Positions 34,248 through 43,340 of a DNA stretch of 64,000 nt are shown in pieces. The DNA is taken from assembly GCA_900766265.1 (NCBI GenBank), contig CAAFUS010000003.1, forward strand, positions 1 through 64,000, in the 5' to 3' direction. The notes under the pieces were generated by a model. It saw nothing but the letters and a program-made list of their open reading frames with translations, did no database searches and was not told the DNA's origin. Within the stretch, counting starts at the first letter, position 1, and every line of letters starts with the position of its first letter. Source of the DNA: Pseudomonadaceae bacterium (GTDB taxonomy: Bacteria > Pseudomonadota > Gammaproteobacteria > Pseudomonadales > Pseudomonadaceae). The position numbers were made by a program, and so were the translations under genes.

Positions 34248-35126
34248 ATGCAGCTCGAAGACCTGCGCCTGTTCGTCACCACCCTCGACCAGCAGAGCTT
34301 CACCGCGGCGGCGGAGCGCCTGGGCCTGTCCAAGCAGTACGTCAGCCGTCGCATCCAGACGCTGGAGGCGGAGCTCGGCGTGCGCCTGCTCAACCGCACC
34401 ACCCGCCGGCTGCGCCCGACCGAACTGGGCACCACGCTCTACGAGCGCGCCGCGCGCATCCTCGACGAGGTCAGCGAGACCCGCGAACTGCTCGCCAGCC
34501 AGAGCGCGACGGCGCGCGGCACCCTGCGCATCAGCGCGCCGATGACCTTCGGCACCCTGCACCTGAGTCCGATCCTGCCGTTGTTCCTCGAGGAACACCC
34601 CCTGCTCAAGGTCGAGCTGGAGCTCAACGACCGGCCGGTCGACCTGATTCGCGAAGGCTTCGACATGGCGATCCGTGGCGGCATGCTGGAGGACTCGACG
34701 CTGATCGCCAGGCGCCTGGTCGAAATCCGCTTGGTCGCCTGCGCCAGCCCCAGCTATCTGGAGCGACACCCCGCCCCGCAGACACCCGAAGACCTTCACC
34801 GGCACCGTTGCCTGCTCTACGGCCACGGACGGGGCGTCGAGTGGCGCTTCCAGCGCGACGGCAAGCCGTTCAGCGTGCCGGTCGACGGCCAGTTGCTGAC
34901 CAACAACGGCGAAGTGGTACGGGATGCCGCCATCGCCGGGCTGGGCATTACCCTGCTGCCCACCTTCATCGTCGGCCAGGCACTGGCGCAAGGCGCGCTG
35001 GTTCCGGTGTTGGAGGCCTTCCAGTGCCAGCCGGCCGCGTTCCATGCGGTCTATCCCCATCATCGCCAGGGTTCGCGTGCGGTGCAGCTGTTCATCGAAT
35101 TCCTGCGCCGGCAGCTGCACGACTGA
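34248..35126 (+). CDS. LysR-family regulator
   Basis: The product is 292 residues: winged helix (FVTTLDQQSFTAAAERLGLSK, residues 9-29 in two parts FVTTLDQQSF and TAAAERLGLSK), QYVSRRIQTLEAELG, then an effector domain from about residue 90 (LRISAPMTFGTLHLSPILP). The downstream neighbours DoxX and pirin genes are on the same strand, 130 bp away, and could be targets. Effector is unknown. Confidence 0.88.
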   Translation: MQLEDLRLFVTTLDQQSFTAAAERLGLSKQYVSRRIQTLEAELGVRLLNRTTRRLRPTELGTTLYERAARILDEVSETRELLASQSATARGTLRISAPMTFGTLHLSPILPLFLEEHPLLKVELELNDRPVDLIREGFDMAIRGGMLEDSTLIARRLVEIRLVACASPSYLERHPAPQTPEDLHRHRCLLYGHGRGVEWRFQRDGKPFSVPVDGQLLTNNGEVVRDAAIAGLGITLLPTFIVGQALAQGALVPVLEAFQCQPAAFHAVYPHHRQGSRAVQLFIEFLRRQLHD

Positions 35127-35256
35127 CAATTGTCACCTCCAATCGGACAGTCTTACCTAATCCGGCCACTTAATCGCTCGCCAGGTTTACCCTAATCTGT
35201 ATCTCACATCGCCGCCACCGGCACGACCGATACGCCATCCACTGTGAGGACATGAC

Positions 35257-35667
35257 ATGAACGCTTCGATCCAGACCTACTCCGCTACTTCCGGCCGGCT
35301 CCTGCTGAGCCTGCTGTTTCTCTCCAGCGGCATCGGCAAGCTGGCCGCTCCGGCAGCGACCAAGGGCTACATCGCGGCCATGGGCTTGCCCTTCGTCGAC
35401 CTGGCCTACCTCGGCGCGCTCGTCGTCGAGTTTGGCTTCGCTGCGGCGCTGGTGCTGGGCTATCGGGTGCGTCTGGTGGCGGCCGTCATGGCCGTGTTCA
35501 CCCTGGTCACGGCCCTGATCTTCCACAACCAGCTGGGCGACCAGAACCAGATGATCCACTTCCTGAAGAACATCGCCGTCGTCGGCGGCCTGCTGCAGGT
35601 GGTGGCCTTCGGTGCCGGCGCCTTCAGCCTCGACGCCCGACGGGTGCGCCGCGCTGCCCTGGCCTGA
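35257..35667 (+). CDS. DoxX-family membrane protein
   Basis: The product is 136 residues with four predicted membrane helices. The DoxX pattern is seen in GRLLLSLLFLSSGIGKL near the start, and GLPFVDLAYLGALVVEFGFA in the second helix. DoxX proteins are small quinol- or redox-associated membrane proteins; no precise role is known here. It is followed by a pirin gene 57 bp later, a frequent combination in pseudomonads, probably one operon. Confidence 0.88.
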   Translation: MNASIQTYSATSGRLLLSLLFLSSGIGKLAAPAATKGYIAAMGLPFVDLAYLGALVVEFGFAAALVLGYRVRLVAAVMAVFTLVTALIFHNQLGDQNQMIHFLKNIAVVGGLLQVVAFGAGAFSLDARRVRRAALA

Positions 35668-35724
35668 CTCGTACCCCGTTGCCATCGCCGGCCATGAGTG
35701 GCCGGCTCATCCGGAGAAAACGCC

Positions 35725-36429
35725 ATGCTGACCCTTCGCAAAAGCCATGAACGCGGCGCTGCAGACCACGGCTGGCTGCAATCGCGCCACACCTTTTCCT
35801 TCGCCTCCTACTACAACCCGCGGGAGAACGGTTTCTCCGACCTGCTGGTGATCAACGACGACCGCGTCGCGCCGGCCAAGGGCTTCGGCCGGCATCCGCA
35901 CCGCGACATGGAGATCTTCAGCTACGTGCTCGAAGGCGCGCTGGAACACAAGGACTCGCTCGGCACCGGCTCGGTGATCCAGCCCGGCGACGTGCAACTG
36001 ATGAGCGCCGGCACCGGCGTGTCCCATAGCGAGTACAACCACTCGCCCAGCGAGCCGGTGCACTTCCTGCAGATCTGGATCCTGCCGGCCGAAAAAGGCG
36101 CCACACCGCGCTACCAGCAGCGGCACTTCGCGACGGCGGACAAGCGGGGTCGGCTGGCGCTGATCATCTCGCCGGACGGCGCCGGGGAGTCCTTGAGCAT
36201 TCGCCAGGATGCCCGCGTCTACGCCGGCCTGTTCGACGGTGACGAGACGGCCAGCTTGAGCCTGGACGAAGGCCGCGTCGCCTACGTGCACGTGGCGCGC
36301 GGCGAGGTCGAGCTGAACGGCCAGCGCCTGGGCACTGGTGACGGGGTCAAGGTGCGCCAGGAAAGCCGGCTGACGCTGGCTAACGGCAACGACGCCGAAG
36401 TGCTGGTGTTCGACCTGCGCGACGCGTGA
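35725..36429 (+). CDS. pirin-family bicupin (YhhW-like)
   Basis: The product is 234 residues. The N-terminal cupin has the pirin metal motif: FGRHPHRDMEIFSYVLEG with two His, another His in GVSHSEYNHS, and a Glu in SEPVHFLQIWI. The C-terminal cupin is shorter. YhhW-type pirins have quercetin 2,3-dioxygenase activity in vitro; cellular role unknown. The ATG at 35725 has GGAG upstream. Convergent with the CPA2 antiporter gene, 17 bp apart. Confidence 0.9.
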   Translation: MLTLRKSHERGAADHGWLQSRHTFSFASYYNPRENGFSDLLVINDDRVAPAKGFGRHPHRDMEIFSYVLEGALEHKDSLGTGSVIQPGDVQLMSAGTGVSHSEYNHSPSEPVHFLQIWILPAEKGATPRYQQRHFATADKRGRLALIISPDGAGESLSIRQDARVYAGLFDGDETASLSLDEGRVAYVHVARGEVELNGQRLGTGDGVKVRQESRLTLANGNDAEVLVFDLRDA

Positions 36430-36446
36430 CCAACCGGCGCGGCACC

Positions 36447-38111
36447 TCAGTGCCGCGCCTTTTCCTTGAGATCGGCCGTCAACCAGCGCGCGGCGAAATC
36501 CGCCGCGTCGGAGAAGGGGTTCAGGACCAGTTCGACCCCGGCCGCCTCCATCGCCTGGCCATGGGGCTCATCGCGTACCACACCGGCGATCCGGCCGGTG
36601 AAGCCGGCCATGCGCAGCGCATGCAGCAGCGCGCGGTTCGACTCCCACTGTGCCAGGGTGGTCACTACCCAGTCGACATGCCGCAACGGCAGGCTTTCCA
36701 GCAGATTCGGATCCTCGCCATCGCCGAAGCGCACGTTGCGCCCGTCCCGCGCCAGCGAACGCACCACCTCAGGATCGAAATCCATTCCCATCACCGACAC
36801 CCCGGCATCGTCCAACTGCTGCAACAGGCGTGCACCGTAACGGCCGAGCCCGAACACCAAGACCTGCGGCTGACCTTCGGGGCGCACCGGCTGTTCCACT
36901 TCCAGCTCACGAAACGGATGCTTGCGTTCGAACACGCCCAGCCAGGGCGCCAGGCGCTCGTAGAGCGATTGCGAGAAGAGGATCATGTAGGTCGACAGCA
37001 TGATGGTCACCAGGCCGACCAGGGTGGTGAGCCCGAGCGCCTCGCTGCCGACGTGCCCGAGGGTAATGCCCATCGCCACGAAGACGATGGAGAACTCGCT
37101 GATTTGCGCCACGGTCAGGCCGGCCAGGAAACCGGTGCGCTTGCGATAGCCCATGAACCCCATGATCGCCATGACGATCAGTGGATTGCCGATCAGCACG
37201 AACAGCGAGAGCACCACCGCCGGCAGCAGCTCGCCACCCAGGGTGGAAAAATCGAGCCGGGAGCCGAGGTCGATGAAGAAGAACAGCAGCATGAAATCGC
37301 GGATGCCGGTCAGGCGCGCATTCATCGCCTCGCGGTACGCTGTCGAGGCCAGCGAGAAGCCAGCCATGAAGGCGCCCGCCTCCTTGCTGAAGCCGGCCCA
37401 CTCGCCCAGCGCCGCCAGCCCGCAGCCCCAGGCGATGGCGAAGATCAGCAGCAGCTCCTGGGAGCGCGCCATGGCGGCCACCACCTTCGGCAGTATGTAG
37501 CGCATCAGGACGAACATCAGCAGCGCCGCGAGCCCCAGTCGCAACAGCAGCGAGCCTGCGACTTCCAGCTCGCCGGATTCGCCGGCGCCGCGCAACGCGC
37601 TCATGGTCATCATCGCCAGCACCACGGCCAGGTCCTGGACGATCAGGAATCCCACCGCGATGCGCCCGTGCAGCGAGTCCAGCTCGCGTTTGTCGGAGAG
37701 CAGCTTGACGATGATGATGGTGCTGGAAAAGGTCAGCGCGACGGCGACGTAGAGGGCTTCCACCGCGCCCTTGCCCATCGCCAGCGTCAGGATGAAGCCG
37801 AAGACGATGGTGAAGCTCAGCTGGCCGAGGCCGGTGGCCAGCGCCACCGGGCCAATGTGGCGGATATGCTGCAGGTCGAGCTTGAGGCCGACCACGAACA
37901 GCAGGACCGTGACGCCGATCTCCGCCAGCAGGCTGATCTGCTCGTGCGCCCGTACGACACCGAACACCGCGGGGCCAACGAGGATGCCGATCACGATGTA
38001 GGCGATCAGCACCGGCTGGCGCAAGCGCACGGCCAACGCACCGGCAATCGCCGACACCATCAGCAGCACTGCGAATTCGACGTAAGGCTCATGGCCCTGT
38101 AACGCATCCAT
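36447..38111 (-). CDS. CPA2-family K+/H+ antiporter with RCK_N (TrkA-N) domain
   Basis: The product is 554 residues. About 12 membrane helices in the first 385 residues carry the family motifs IAYIVIGILVGPAVFG, GLKLDLQHIRHIG and GRIAVGFLIVQDLAVVLAMM. A cytoplasmic NAD-binding RCK_N domain follows (VLVFGLGRYGARLLQQLDDAG, then GMDFDPEVVRSLARDG and RFGDGEDPNLLESL). It resembles KefB/KefC and YbaL antiporters, which exchange K+ or Na+ for H+ and can be gated by thiol or nucleotide signals. No ancillary KefF/KefG subunit is adjacent. Confidence 0.9.
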   Translation of the reverse strand: MDALQGHEPYVEFAVLLMVSAIAGALAVRLRQPVLIAYIVIGILVGPAVFGVVRAHEQISLLAEIGVTVLLFVVGLKLDLQHIRHIGPVALATGLGQLSFTIVFGFILTLAMGKGAVEALYVAVALTFSSTIIIVKLLSDKRELDSLHGRIAVGFLIVQDLAVVLAMMTMSALRGAGESGELEVAGSLLLRLGLAALLMFVLMRYILPKVVAAMARSQELLLIFAIAWGCGLAALGEWAGFSKEAGAFMAGFSLASTAYREAMNARLTGIRDFMLLFFFIDLGSRLDFSTLGGELLPAVVLSLFVLIGNPLIVMAIMGFMGYRKRTGFLAGLTVAQISEFSIVFVAMGITLGHVGSEALGLTTLVGLVTIMLSTYMILFSQSLYERLAPWLGVFERKHPFRELEVEQPVRPEGQPQVLVFGLGRYGARLLQQLDDAGVSVMGMDFDPEVVRSLARDGRNVRFGDGEDPNLLESLPLRHVDWVVTTLAQWESNRALLHALRMAGFTGRIAGVVRDEPHGQAMEAAGVELVLNPFSDAADFAARWLTADLKEKARH

Positions 38112-38206
38112 CTCCGCTCCCCCATAGCGACGGGCCGCGGGTCCCGGCTCGTCTCGCCCGAAAGAGTCTAGTTAAGGCCTGAACGCCGGTTAGTGACCGG
38201 ACGCAA

Positions 38207-39184
38207 TCAAACGGCGCCGGCGGGGCTCACCTCGGGGTTGGCGAAGGTGCAGGGCTCGCCGGCGAAGAAGCGCACGACATTGGCGAAGGCATCGCCGAAA
38301 TACAGCTCGTAGCCGTGGCGCTCGACATAGCCCAGGTGCGGCGTGCAGAGCACGTCGGGATGCAGCAGCAACGGGTGCTCGGCGTCGGTGAGCGGTTCCT
38401 GCTCGAACACATCGAGCGCGGCATAGCCGGGACGTCCCCGGTTCAGCGCCTCGAGCAGCGCGCCGGGCGCGATCAGCTCGGCGCGGCTGACGTTGACCAG
38501 GAGCGCCGTCGGCTTCATCCGGGCCAGGTCATCGGCGGTGACGAGGTGCCGGGTCGCCTCGACCAGGCGCAGGTTCAGACTCAGCACATCGGCCTCGGCG
38601 AAGAACGCCTCGCGACTTTCGGCGGCGCGGTGGCCGTCCCGCTCGGCAGCTTCGCGCGACCCCTCGCTGCCCCACACCAGCACCGGCATCTCGAAGGCCT
38701 GGGCGTAGCGGGCCAGGCGCTGGCCGATCTTGCCATAGCCCCAGATGCCCAGGGTCTGGCCGTACAGGCGCTCGCCCAGGTTGACCTGCCATTGCCCGGC
38801 ATAGAGCGCCTGCATCGCCGGCAGCAATCGGCGGCGCGCCATCAGAATCAGCCCCCAGGCCAGCTCCGCCGGTGCGATGGGAGAGCCCCGTCCCTCCATC
38901 ACTGCGACGCCGCGCTGCGTGCAGGCGTCCAGGTCAAGGTGAGCGGCCACCTTGCCGGTCTGGCTGATCAGCTTGAGGTTGGGCAACTGCGCCAGCAGCG
39001 CCGCGTCCAACCGGGTTCGCTCGCGGGTCAGCACCAGCGCGTCGGCATCGGCGAAGCGTTCGGCCAGCACCTGCGGGTCGCTGACCGCGTCGTGGTAGAC
39101 CGTGACCCTGTGCCCGTCGAGCTGCGCGAAGCAGTCCAGCGAGCGGATCACGTCCTGGTAATCATCGGGAATGACGATGTGCAT
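38207..39184 (-). CDS. D-2-hydroxyacid dehydrogenase-family protein
   Basis: The product is 325 residues. The NAD-binding motif is GIWGYGKIGQRLARYA; catalytic Arg lies in LLVNVSRAELI, Glu in DVFEQEPL, and His in CTPHLGYVE, matching the phosphoglycerate/D-lactate dehydrogenase superfamily. Substrate is unknown. The ATG at 39182-39184 (MHIVIPDDYQ) has GAGGAG upstream. It lies 68 bp after tcuB on the same strand and may be in the same transcript, but a link to tricarballylate is inference. Confidence 0.9.
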   Translation of the reverse strand: MHIVIPDDYQDVIRSLDCFAQLDGHRVTVYHDAVSDPQVLAERFADADALVLTRERTRLDAALLAQLPNLKLISQTGKVAAHLDLDACTQRGVAVMEGRGSPIAPAELAWGLILMARRRLLPAMQALYAGQWQVNLGERLYGQTLGIWGYGKIGQRLARYAQAFEMPVLVWGSEGSREAAERDGHRAAESREAFFAEADVLSLNLRLVEATRHLVTADDLARMKPTALLVNVSRAELIAPGALLEALNRGRPGYAALDVFEQEPLTDAEHPLLLHPDVLCTPHLGYVERHGYELYFGDAFANVVRFFAGEPCTFANPEVSPAGAV

Positions 39185-39252
39185 GCCGCAGTCTCCTCGG
39201 GGCACGGCATGGGCCGGCCGGTGGTCGTCGTGTTCGCCGCCGGCCGCGCCGC

Positions 39253-40461
39253 TCAGCGCCCGCCCGTGGCCGGCTCCGAGCGCTCGCTGCCCACTTGCAC
39301 CCGGTCCGGCTGGCGTTTCTCGATGGCATGTTTGAGCAGCGCCGCGCTGCGAAAGATGCCGTGGGCGAATTTACCGTAGGGCATGGTCAGAAAGAACGCC
39401 ATCACCACGCCCAGGTGCACCGCGAGCAGGATCGCCATCGCCGCGGTGTCGCGCAGCGCCAGCAGCGCGAGACCGGTGACGCTGATCAGCAGCAGCAGCG
39501 CGATGAAGGCGCGGTCCATTGGCCGCTGGGCCACGTCGCCTTGGGCCGGGTCACGGCGATAGCTCATCACCAAAAGCCCCAACGGCCCGATGATCAGCCC
39601 GATGCCGCCGGCCGTGCCGAGCATGACCGGCAGGCTGAAGAACGGATACGGTGCTTCGGCCCCCAGCAGGTAGTGATACAGCGTGGCGACGCTGGTAGAG
39701 GCCAGGCAGAGCATGAAGCCGTAAAAGGTGAAGTGGTGGAAGCGTCGACGCCACAGGGTGTAGCGGTCGCTCTCGTTGTTGCAGCCCTGCCCGTGTCCGC
39801 CATCGAGGTACTTGAGCCTGAGCACCGCGCCCGAGGCTTCCAACGCCGCAGCCGTACTGGCAGGTTCCCGCACCTCGGCGGGGGTGATGCGCTTCCAGAA
39901 GCGCCGTACGCCGATGCCCAGCGCGAGGACCGCAAAGCCGAACGCAGCGCCGAACATCAGCGCCAGGGTGTTGTGCGGGAACACTGCATAGAAATCACCG
40001 GCCAGTCGGCCCGGCAACAGCGTGCCGTTGATCAGCATCGCCAGCAGCAGGAATAGCACCAGGCCCGCCGAAGTAGCCATGGCCATGGTCAGCCCGTTGC
40101 GTCGGTAAAGACCACCTAGCGCCGCCGGCCAGGCGAAATCGGTATAGGTATCCAGCCGCACCTTGGCCAGCGATTGCGGCACGTTGACCGCGAACTCGTG
40201 GGGCGCGGCGTACTGGCAGGCGTGCAGGCAGGCGCCGCAGTTGTGGCAGAGGTTGGCCAGGTAATGGATATCGGCCTTGCCGAACTCCAGGCGCCGGGTC
40301 ATCGCCGGGAAGACCGCGCAGAAGCCTTCGCAGTATCGACATGCGTTGCAGATGTTCATTTGCCGCTCGACTTCGGCCTCGTCGGCGTTGAGCAGAGAGA
40401 TCAGCTGATAGGGTTCGGCCGCGGCGCAGGCGTCCGCATTGAGAGGTTCATGCAGTTGCAT
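39253..40461 (-). CDS. tcuB: tricarballylate utilisation iron-sulfur membrane protein TcuB
   Basis: The product is 402 residues. Two cysteine clusters in the first 90 residues (CNACRYCEGFC and CHNCGACLHAC) bind [4Fe-4S] centres. Six or so membrane helices follow, with His residues in WRRRFHHFTFYGF suited to haem b. In Salmonella, TcuB reoxidises the FADH2 of TcuA by passing electrons to the quinone pool. The start overlaps the end of tcuA by 14 bp, so the pair is translationally coupled. It is also annotated as CitB in citrate operons. Confidence 0.92.
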   Translation of the reverse strand: MQLHEPLNADACAAAEPYQLISLLNADEAEVERQMNICNACRYCEGFCAVFPAMTRRLEFGKADIHYLANLCHNCGACLHACQYAAPHEFAVNVPQSLAKVRLDTYTDFAWPAALGGLYRRNGLTMAMATSAGLVLFLLLAMLINGTLLPGRLAGDFYAVFPHNTLALMFGAAFGFAVLALGIGVRRFWKRITPAEVREPASTAAALEASGAVLRLKYLDGGHGQGCNNESDRYTLWRRRFHHFTFYGFMLCLASTSVATLYHYLLGAEAPYPFFSLPVMLGTAGGIGLIIGPLGLLVMSYRRDPAQGDVAQRPMDRAFIALLLLISVTGLALLALRDTAAMAILLAVHLGVVMAFFLTMPYGKFAHGIFRSAALLKHAIEKRQPDRVQVGSERSEPATGGR

Positions 40462-41899
40462 GGCGTTGTCCTTCGCTCGAAAGAGTGGGATGGCGCGCGG
40501 CCTCGGCGGCGCGGCTGCCGGCGATGCGGCCGAACGCGGTGCCGATGCTCATGCCGACCCCCGCGGTGTAGCCCTTGCCGAGCACGTTGCCGGCCATCAT
40601 CTCGCCGGCGACAAACAGGTTCGGGCTGGGCTGGCCGTCGAAGTGCACCGCGGCATGTTCGTTGGTCTTGAGGCCCAGGTAGGTGAAGGTCACCCCCGGT
40701 TTCAGGGCGTAGCCGTAGAACGGCGGCGTATCGAGCGGCCGGGCCCAGTGGGTTTTGGCCGGAGCCAGCCCCTCGGTGTGGCAATCGTCGAGCTGGGTGT
40801 GATCGAAGGTGCCGACCCGGCAGGCGCGGTTGTAGGCCTCCACCGTCCGGACGAAGGTTTCCTCGGGCAACCCCAGCTGGCGCGCCAGCTCGTCGAGCGT
40901 ATGGGCGACGGTGCCGGGGAAGACCGGCGGCATGAAGCGGCCGATGGCCTTCTGGTCGATGATCGAGTAGGCGATCTGCCCCGGCTGGCCGGCGACCAGA
41001 CGCCCCCAGATGGCGTAGCGCTTGGGCCAGAAGTCCTCGCCCTCGTCATAGAAGCGCTCGCCTTCGCGGTTGACCACCACCCCCAGCGACACGCAATCGA
41101 TCCGGGTGCAGATGCCCCCGTCGTATAACGGCGCGCGGGCGTCGATGGCGACCATGTGCGCCTGGGTCGGGTCGCCGATGGCATCGGCGCCGGCCTCCAG
41201 CATGCTGCGCAGCAGCACCCCAGTGTTGAAGCGGGTGCCGCGGATCAGGAAGTTGTCCGACGGCCATTCGCCGCGCTCGTTCTGCCCCCAGGCTTCGCGC
41301 AGCCACTCGCGGTTGGATTCGAACCCACCGGCGGCAAGCACGCAGCTGCGGGCCTCGATACGCTCGGCCGGTAGCCGGACCCCATTCACCTCGCGTGCCG
41401 GCACCCGGGCGGCGACGAAGCGCCCGCCGTCGAGCTCGACCGACTCGACCGGCGTGTCGTAGCGGATCTCCACCCCAAGTCGCGCCGCACTGCGGTAGTA
41501 CGCGTTGACCAGCGCCTTGCCGCCGCCCATGAAGAAGGCGTTGGTGCGCGCCACGTGCAGGGCGCCGGAGAGCGGTGGCTGGAAGTGCACGCCATGCCGG
41601 CGCATCCAGTCGCGGCAGGAGGAGGACGCGCGGATGGCGAGGCGCGCGAGCTTCTCGTCGGTGATGCCGCCGGTGACGCGCAGCAGGTCCTGCCAGAATT
41701 CTTCTTCGGGGTACGCCTCGACCAGCACGTCCTGCGGGGCGTCGTGCATGCAGCGCAGGTTGCGGGTGTGCTGGGAATTGCCGCCGCGCCATTCGCGCGG
41801 CGAGGCTTCGAGCAGCAGCACGCTGGCCCCGGCCTCGCGCGCCATCAGGGCCGCGCAGAGGGCGGCGTTGCCGCCGCCAATGACAAGCACATCGATCAT
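40448..41899 (-). CDS. tcuA: FAD-dependent tricarballylate dehydrogenase TcuA
   Basis: The product is 483 residues with a fumarate reductase/succinate dehydrogenase flavoprotein-type fold. The FAD site is VLVIGGGNAALCAALMAREAG, then RGGNSQHTRNLRCMHDA and AAGGFESNREWL. The C-terminal FAD contact is VAGEMMAGNVLGKGYTAG. It oxidises tricarballylate to cis-aconitate, allowing use as carbon source. It is followed by tcuB with a 14-bp overlap. A LysR-type inverted repeat lies 101-115 bp upstream of its start, inside the end of the tcuR gene. Confidence 0.92.
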   Translation of the reverse strand: MIDVLVIGGGNAALCAALMAREAGASVLLLEASPREWRGGNSQHTRNLRCMHDAPQDVLVEAYPEEEFWQDLLRVTGGITDEKLARLAIRASSSCRDWMRRHGVHFQPPLSGALHVARTNAFFMGGGKALVNAYYRSAARLGVEIRYDTPVESVELDGGRFVAARVPAREVNGVRLPAERIEARSCVLAAGGFESNREWLREAWGQNERGEWPSDNFLIRGTRFNTGVLLRSMLEAGADAIGDPTQAHMVAIDARAPLYDGGICTRIDCVSLGVVVNREGERFYDEGEDFWPKRYAIWGRLVAGQPGQIAYSIIDQKAIGRFMPPVFPGTVAHTLDELARQLGLPEETFVRTVEAYNRACRVGTFDHTQLDDCHTEGLAPAKTHWARPLDTPPFYGYALKPGVTFTYLGLKTNEHAAVHFDGQPSPNLFVAGEMMAGNVLGKGYTAGVGMSIGTAFGRIAGSRAAEAARHPTLSSEGQRHATA

Positions 41900-41999
41900 C
41901 GGGACTCCTCGTCAGCGGAGGCTTCGAGCGCCTCCTCGTCTGGGCGAGGACTTTAGGCAGCCGTCGGGAACGCCGAAAGCGCCCGGCCTGGCTGGGGTG

Positions 42000-42014
42000 T
42001 TTAGTTTCGCTAAA
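42000..42014 (-). promoter_or_regulatory. LysR-type box (T-N11-A) upstream of tcuA
   Basis: TTTAGTTTCGCTAAA is a perfect 5-bp inverted repeat (TTTAG/CTAAA) with a 5-nt spacer, containing the T-N11-A pattern. It covers the tcuR stop codon and stands 101 bp upstream of tcuA. A near-identical copy is at 44482-44496 in front of the tctC gene. Confidence 0.55.
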
Positions 42015-42963
42015 GGCTTTCCGCCGCGCCTGTCCCGTCCGCCTCGTGCAGGCGCGCGCCCGGCCAGCGTCCCTGGCGCACCAGACTACGCGCCACGTCG
42101 AGTATCACCACCCGCGCGGCCAGCGCCGCCGGCGAGAGCTCATCGTCGCTGAGCGTCACCAGCAGGTTGCGCCGTGCAACATCGCTGTCCTCGATCTGCG
42201 CCACCACCAGCCCCGTCTCGCCGGAACGCGCCGCAGCAGCGCCCGGCTGGATAGTGGCGGCGTAACCGGCCCGCACCGTCTCCATCAGCAGAGCCAGCCC
42301 GTCCACTTCCATGACGATGTTCGGCTCGATGCCGAAGCGCTCGAAGGTCGCCATCAGGGTGCTGCGCAGGCCGTGCTGCGGGTTGGGCAGCACCAGTGGC
42401 AGCCGCCCGAGTTCGGCCAGCCACACGCTCTTGCCGACCGGCGCGCCGGCCAGCGACGGCGGCGCGATGACGAAGAGCTTTTCATCCAGCAGAGGCTGCA
42501 CGTTCCAGCGCCTGCCGGTATCGGCCTGGAACAGGATCGCCAGGTCGAGCTGGCGGGCGTTGAGCTGGTTGGCAAGGTAGCCCGATAGCATTTCCACCAG
42601 GTGCAGCTGGATATCCGGGTAGCGCTGGCGCATCGCCTCGATCAGCGGCAGTGCCAGCACCGAGGCGGTGGTAGGCGGCAGCCCGACGCTGACATAGCCG
42701 CTCATGCGCCCCCGCTGCGCCGCCTGGATGGCGTTCTCCGCCTGGCGCAGGGTGAGCTGCGCATGGTGCTGGAAGGCGATGCCCGCGCTGGTTAGGACCA
42801 CTCCGGTGCTGGTGCGGCTGAGCAGCCGGGTGCTGAGTTCGCTTTCGAGCTTGCTGATTTGCTGGCTCAGGGCCGAGGTGCCGATCCCCAGTTCCAGCGC
42901 GGCACGGCCGAGGCTCTTGTGCTCGACCGCAGAGAGAAAATAGCGTAACTGCCTCAGTTCCAT
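42010..42963 (-). CDS. tcuR: LysR-family regulator, probable TcuR
   Basis: The product is 317 residues: N-terminal helix-turn-helix (RYFLSAVEHKSLGRAALELG and TSALSQQISKLESELS) and an effector domain (YVSVGLPPTTASVLALPLIEAM onward). It resembles the NAC/TcuR group of LysR regulators and lies just upstream of tcuA on the same strand, as a pathway regulator would. Its TAG stop overlaps a perfect T-N11-A box. The likely effector is tricarballylate, or citrate if the module handles that. Its role as activator or repressor cannot be decided from sequence. Confidence 0.8.
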   Translation of the reverse strand: MELRQLRYFLSAVEHKSLGRAALELGIGTSALSQQISKLESELSTRLLSRTSTGVVLTSAGIAFQHHAQLTLRQAENAIQAAQRGRMSGYVSVGLPPTTASVLALPLIEAMRQRYPDIQLHLVEMLSGYLANQLNARQLDLAILFQADTGRRWNVQPLLDEKLFVIAPPSLAGAPVGKSVWLAELGRLPLVLPNPQHGLRSTLMATFERFGIEPNIVMEVDGLALLMETVRAGYAATIQPGAAAARSGETGLVVAQIEDSDVARRNLLVTLSDDELSPAALAARVVILDVARSLVRQGRWPGARLHEADGTGAAESL

Positions 42964-43180
42964 CGGGACCCGATCCTTCTACTCGCCTGTGACCGAGCCG
43001 GCGCGGCGCGGATGAGCAAGCCTAAGCGACCGTCGGAGTCTTGTGGAAACCCTGCTGGCCTGGGTGATCCCGGCCTGATCGGGAGACAGACGGAACCGCG
43101 GACAGGGCGATGGCCGGCGTAAGCTCTCTCCTAGAGCCGGCCGCCCCTCTCCCTGCCAGCCAGCACACCCGTGGGAGTTG

Positions 43181-43256
43181 CGTAGGGTGGATGGCGCTCT
43201 TTCCATCCACCGTCCCGTCGAAACGGTGGATCGGTGAAGCGTGATCCACCCTACGA
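43181..43256. repeat. dispersed palindromic repeat, copy B; gap 42964-43340
   Basis: Two hairpins (GGTGGATGG...CCATCCACC and GGTGGATC...GATCCACC) are flanked by CGTAGGG and CCCTACG, making the unit nearly symmetrical overall. Its last 32 bp are identical to copy A at 14115-14146. The remainder of the 377-bp gap between tcuR and tctC shows no gene. Confidence 0.85.
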
Positions 43257-43340
43257 AACTACCCCTCCTGATCGACCGGGCCTTCGCGGTCAAGACTTGG
43301 GCGCCCCCCAACCGCTCCCACGAGAGCCCAATCGGCCCCG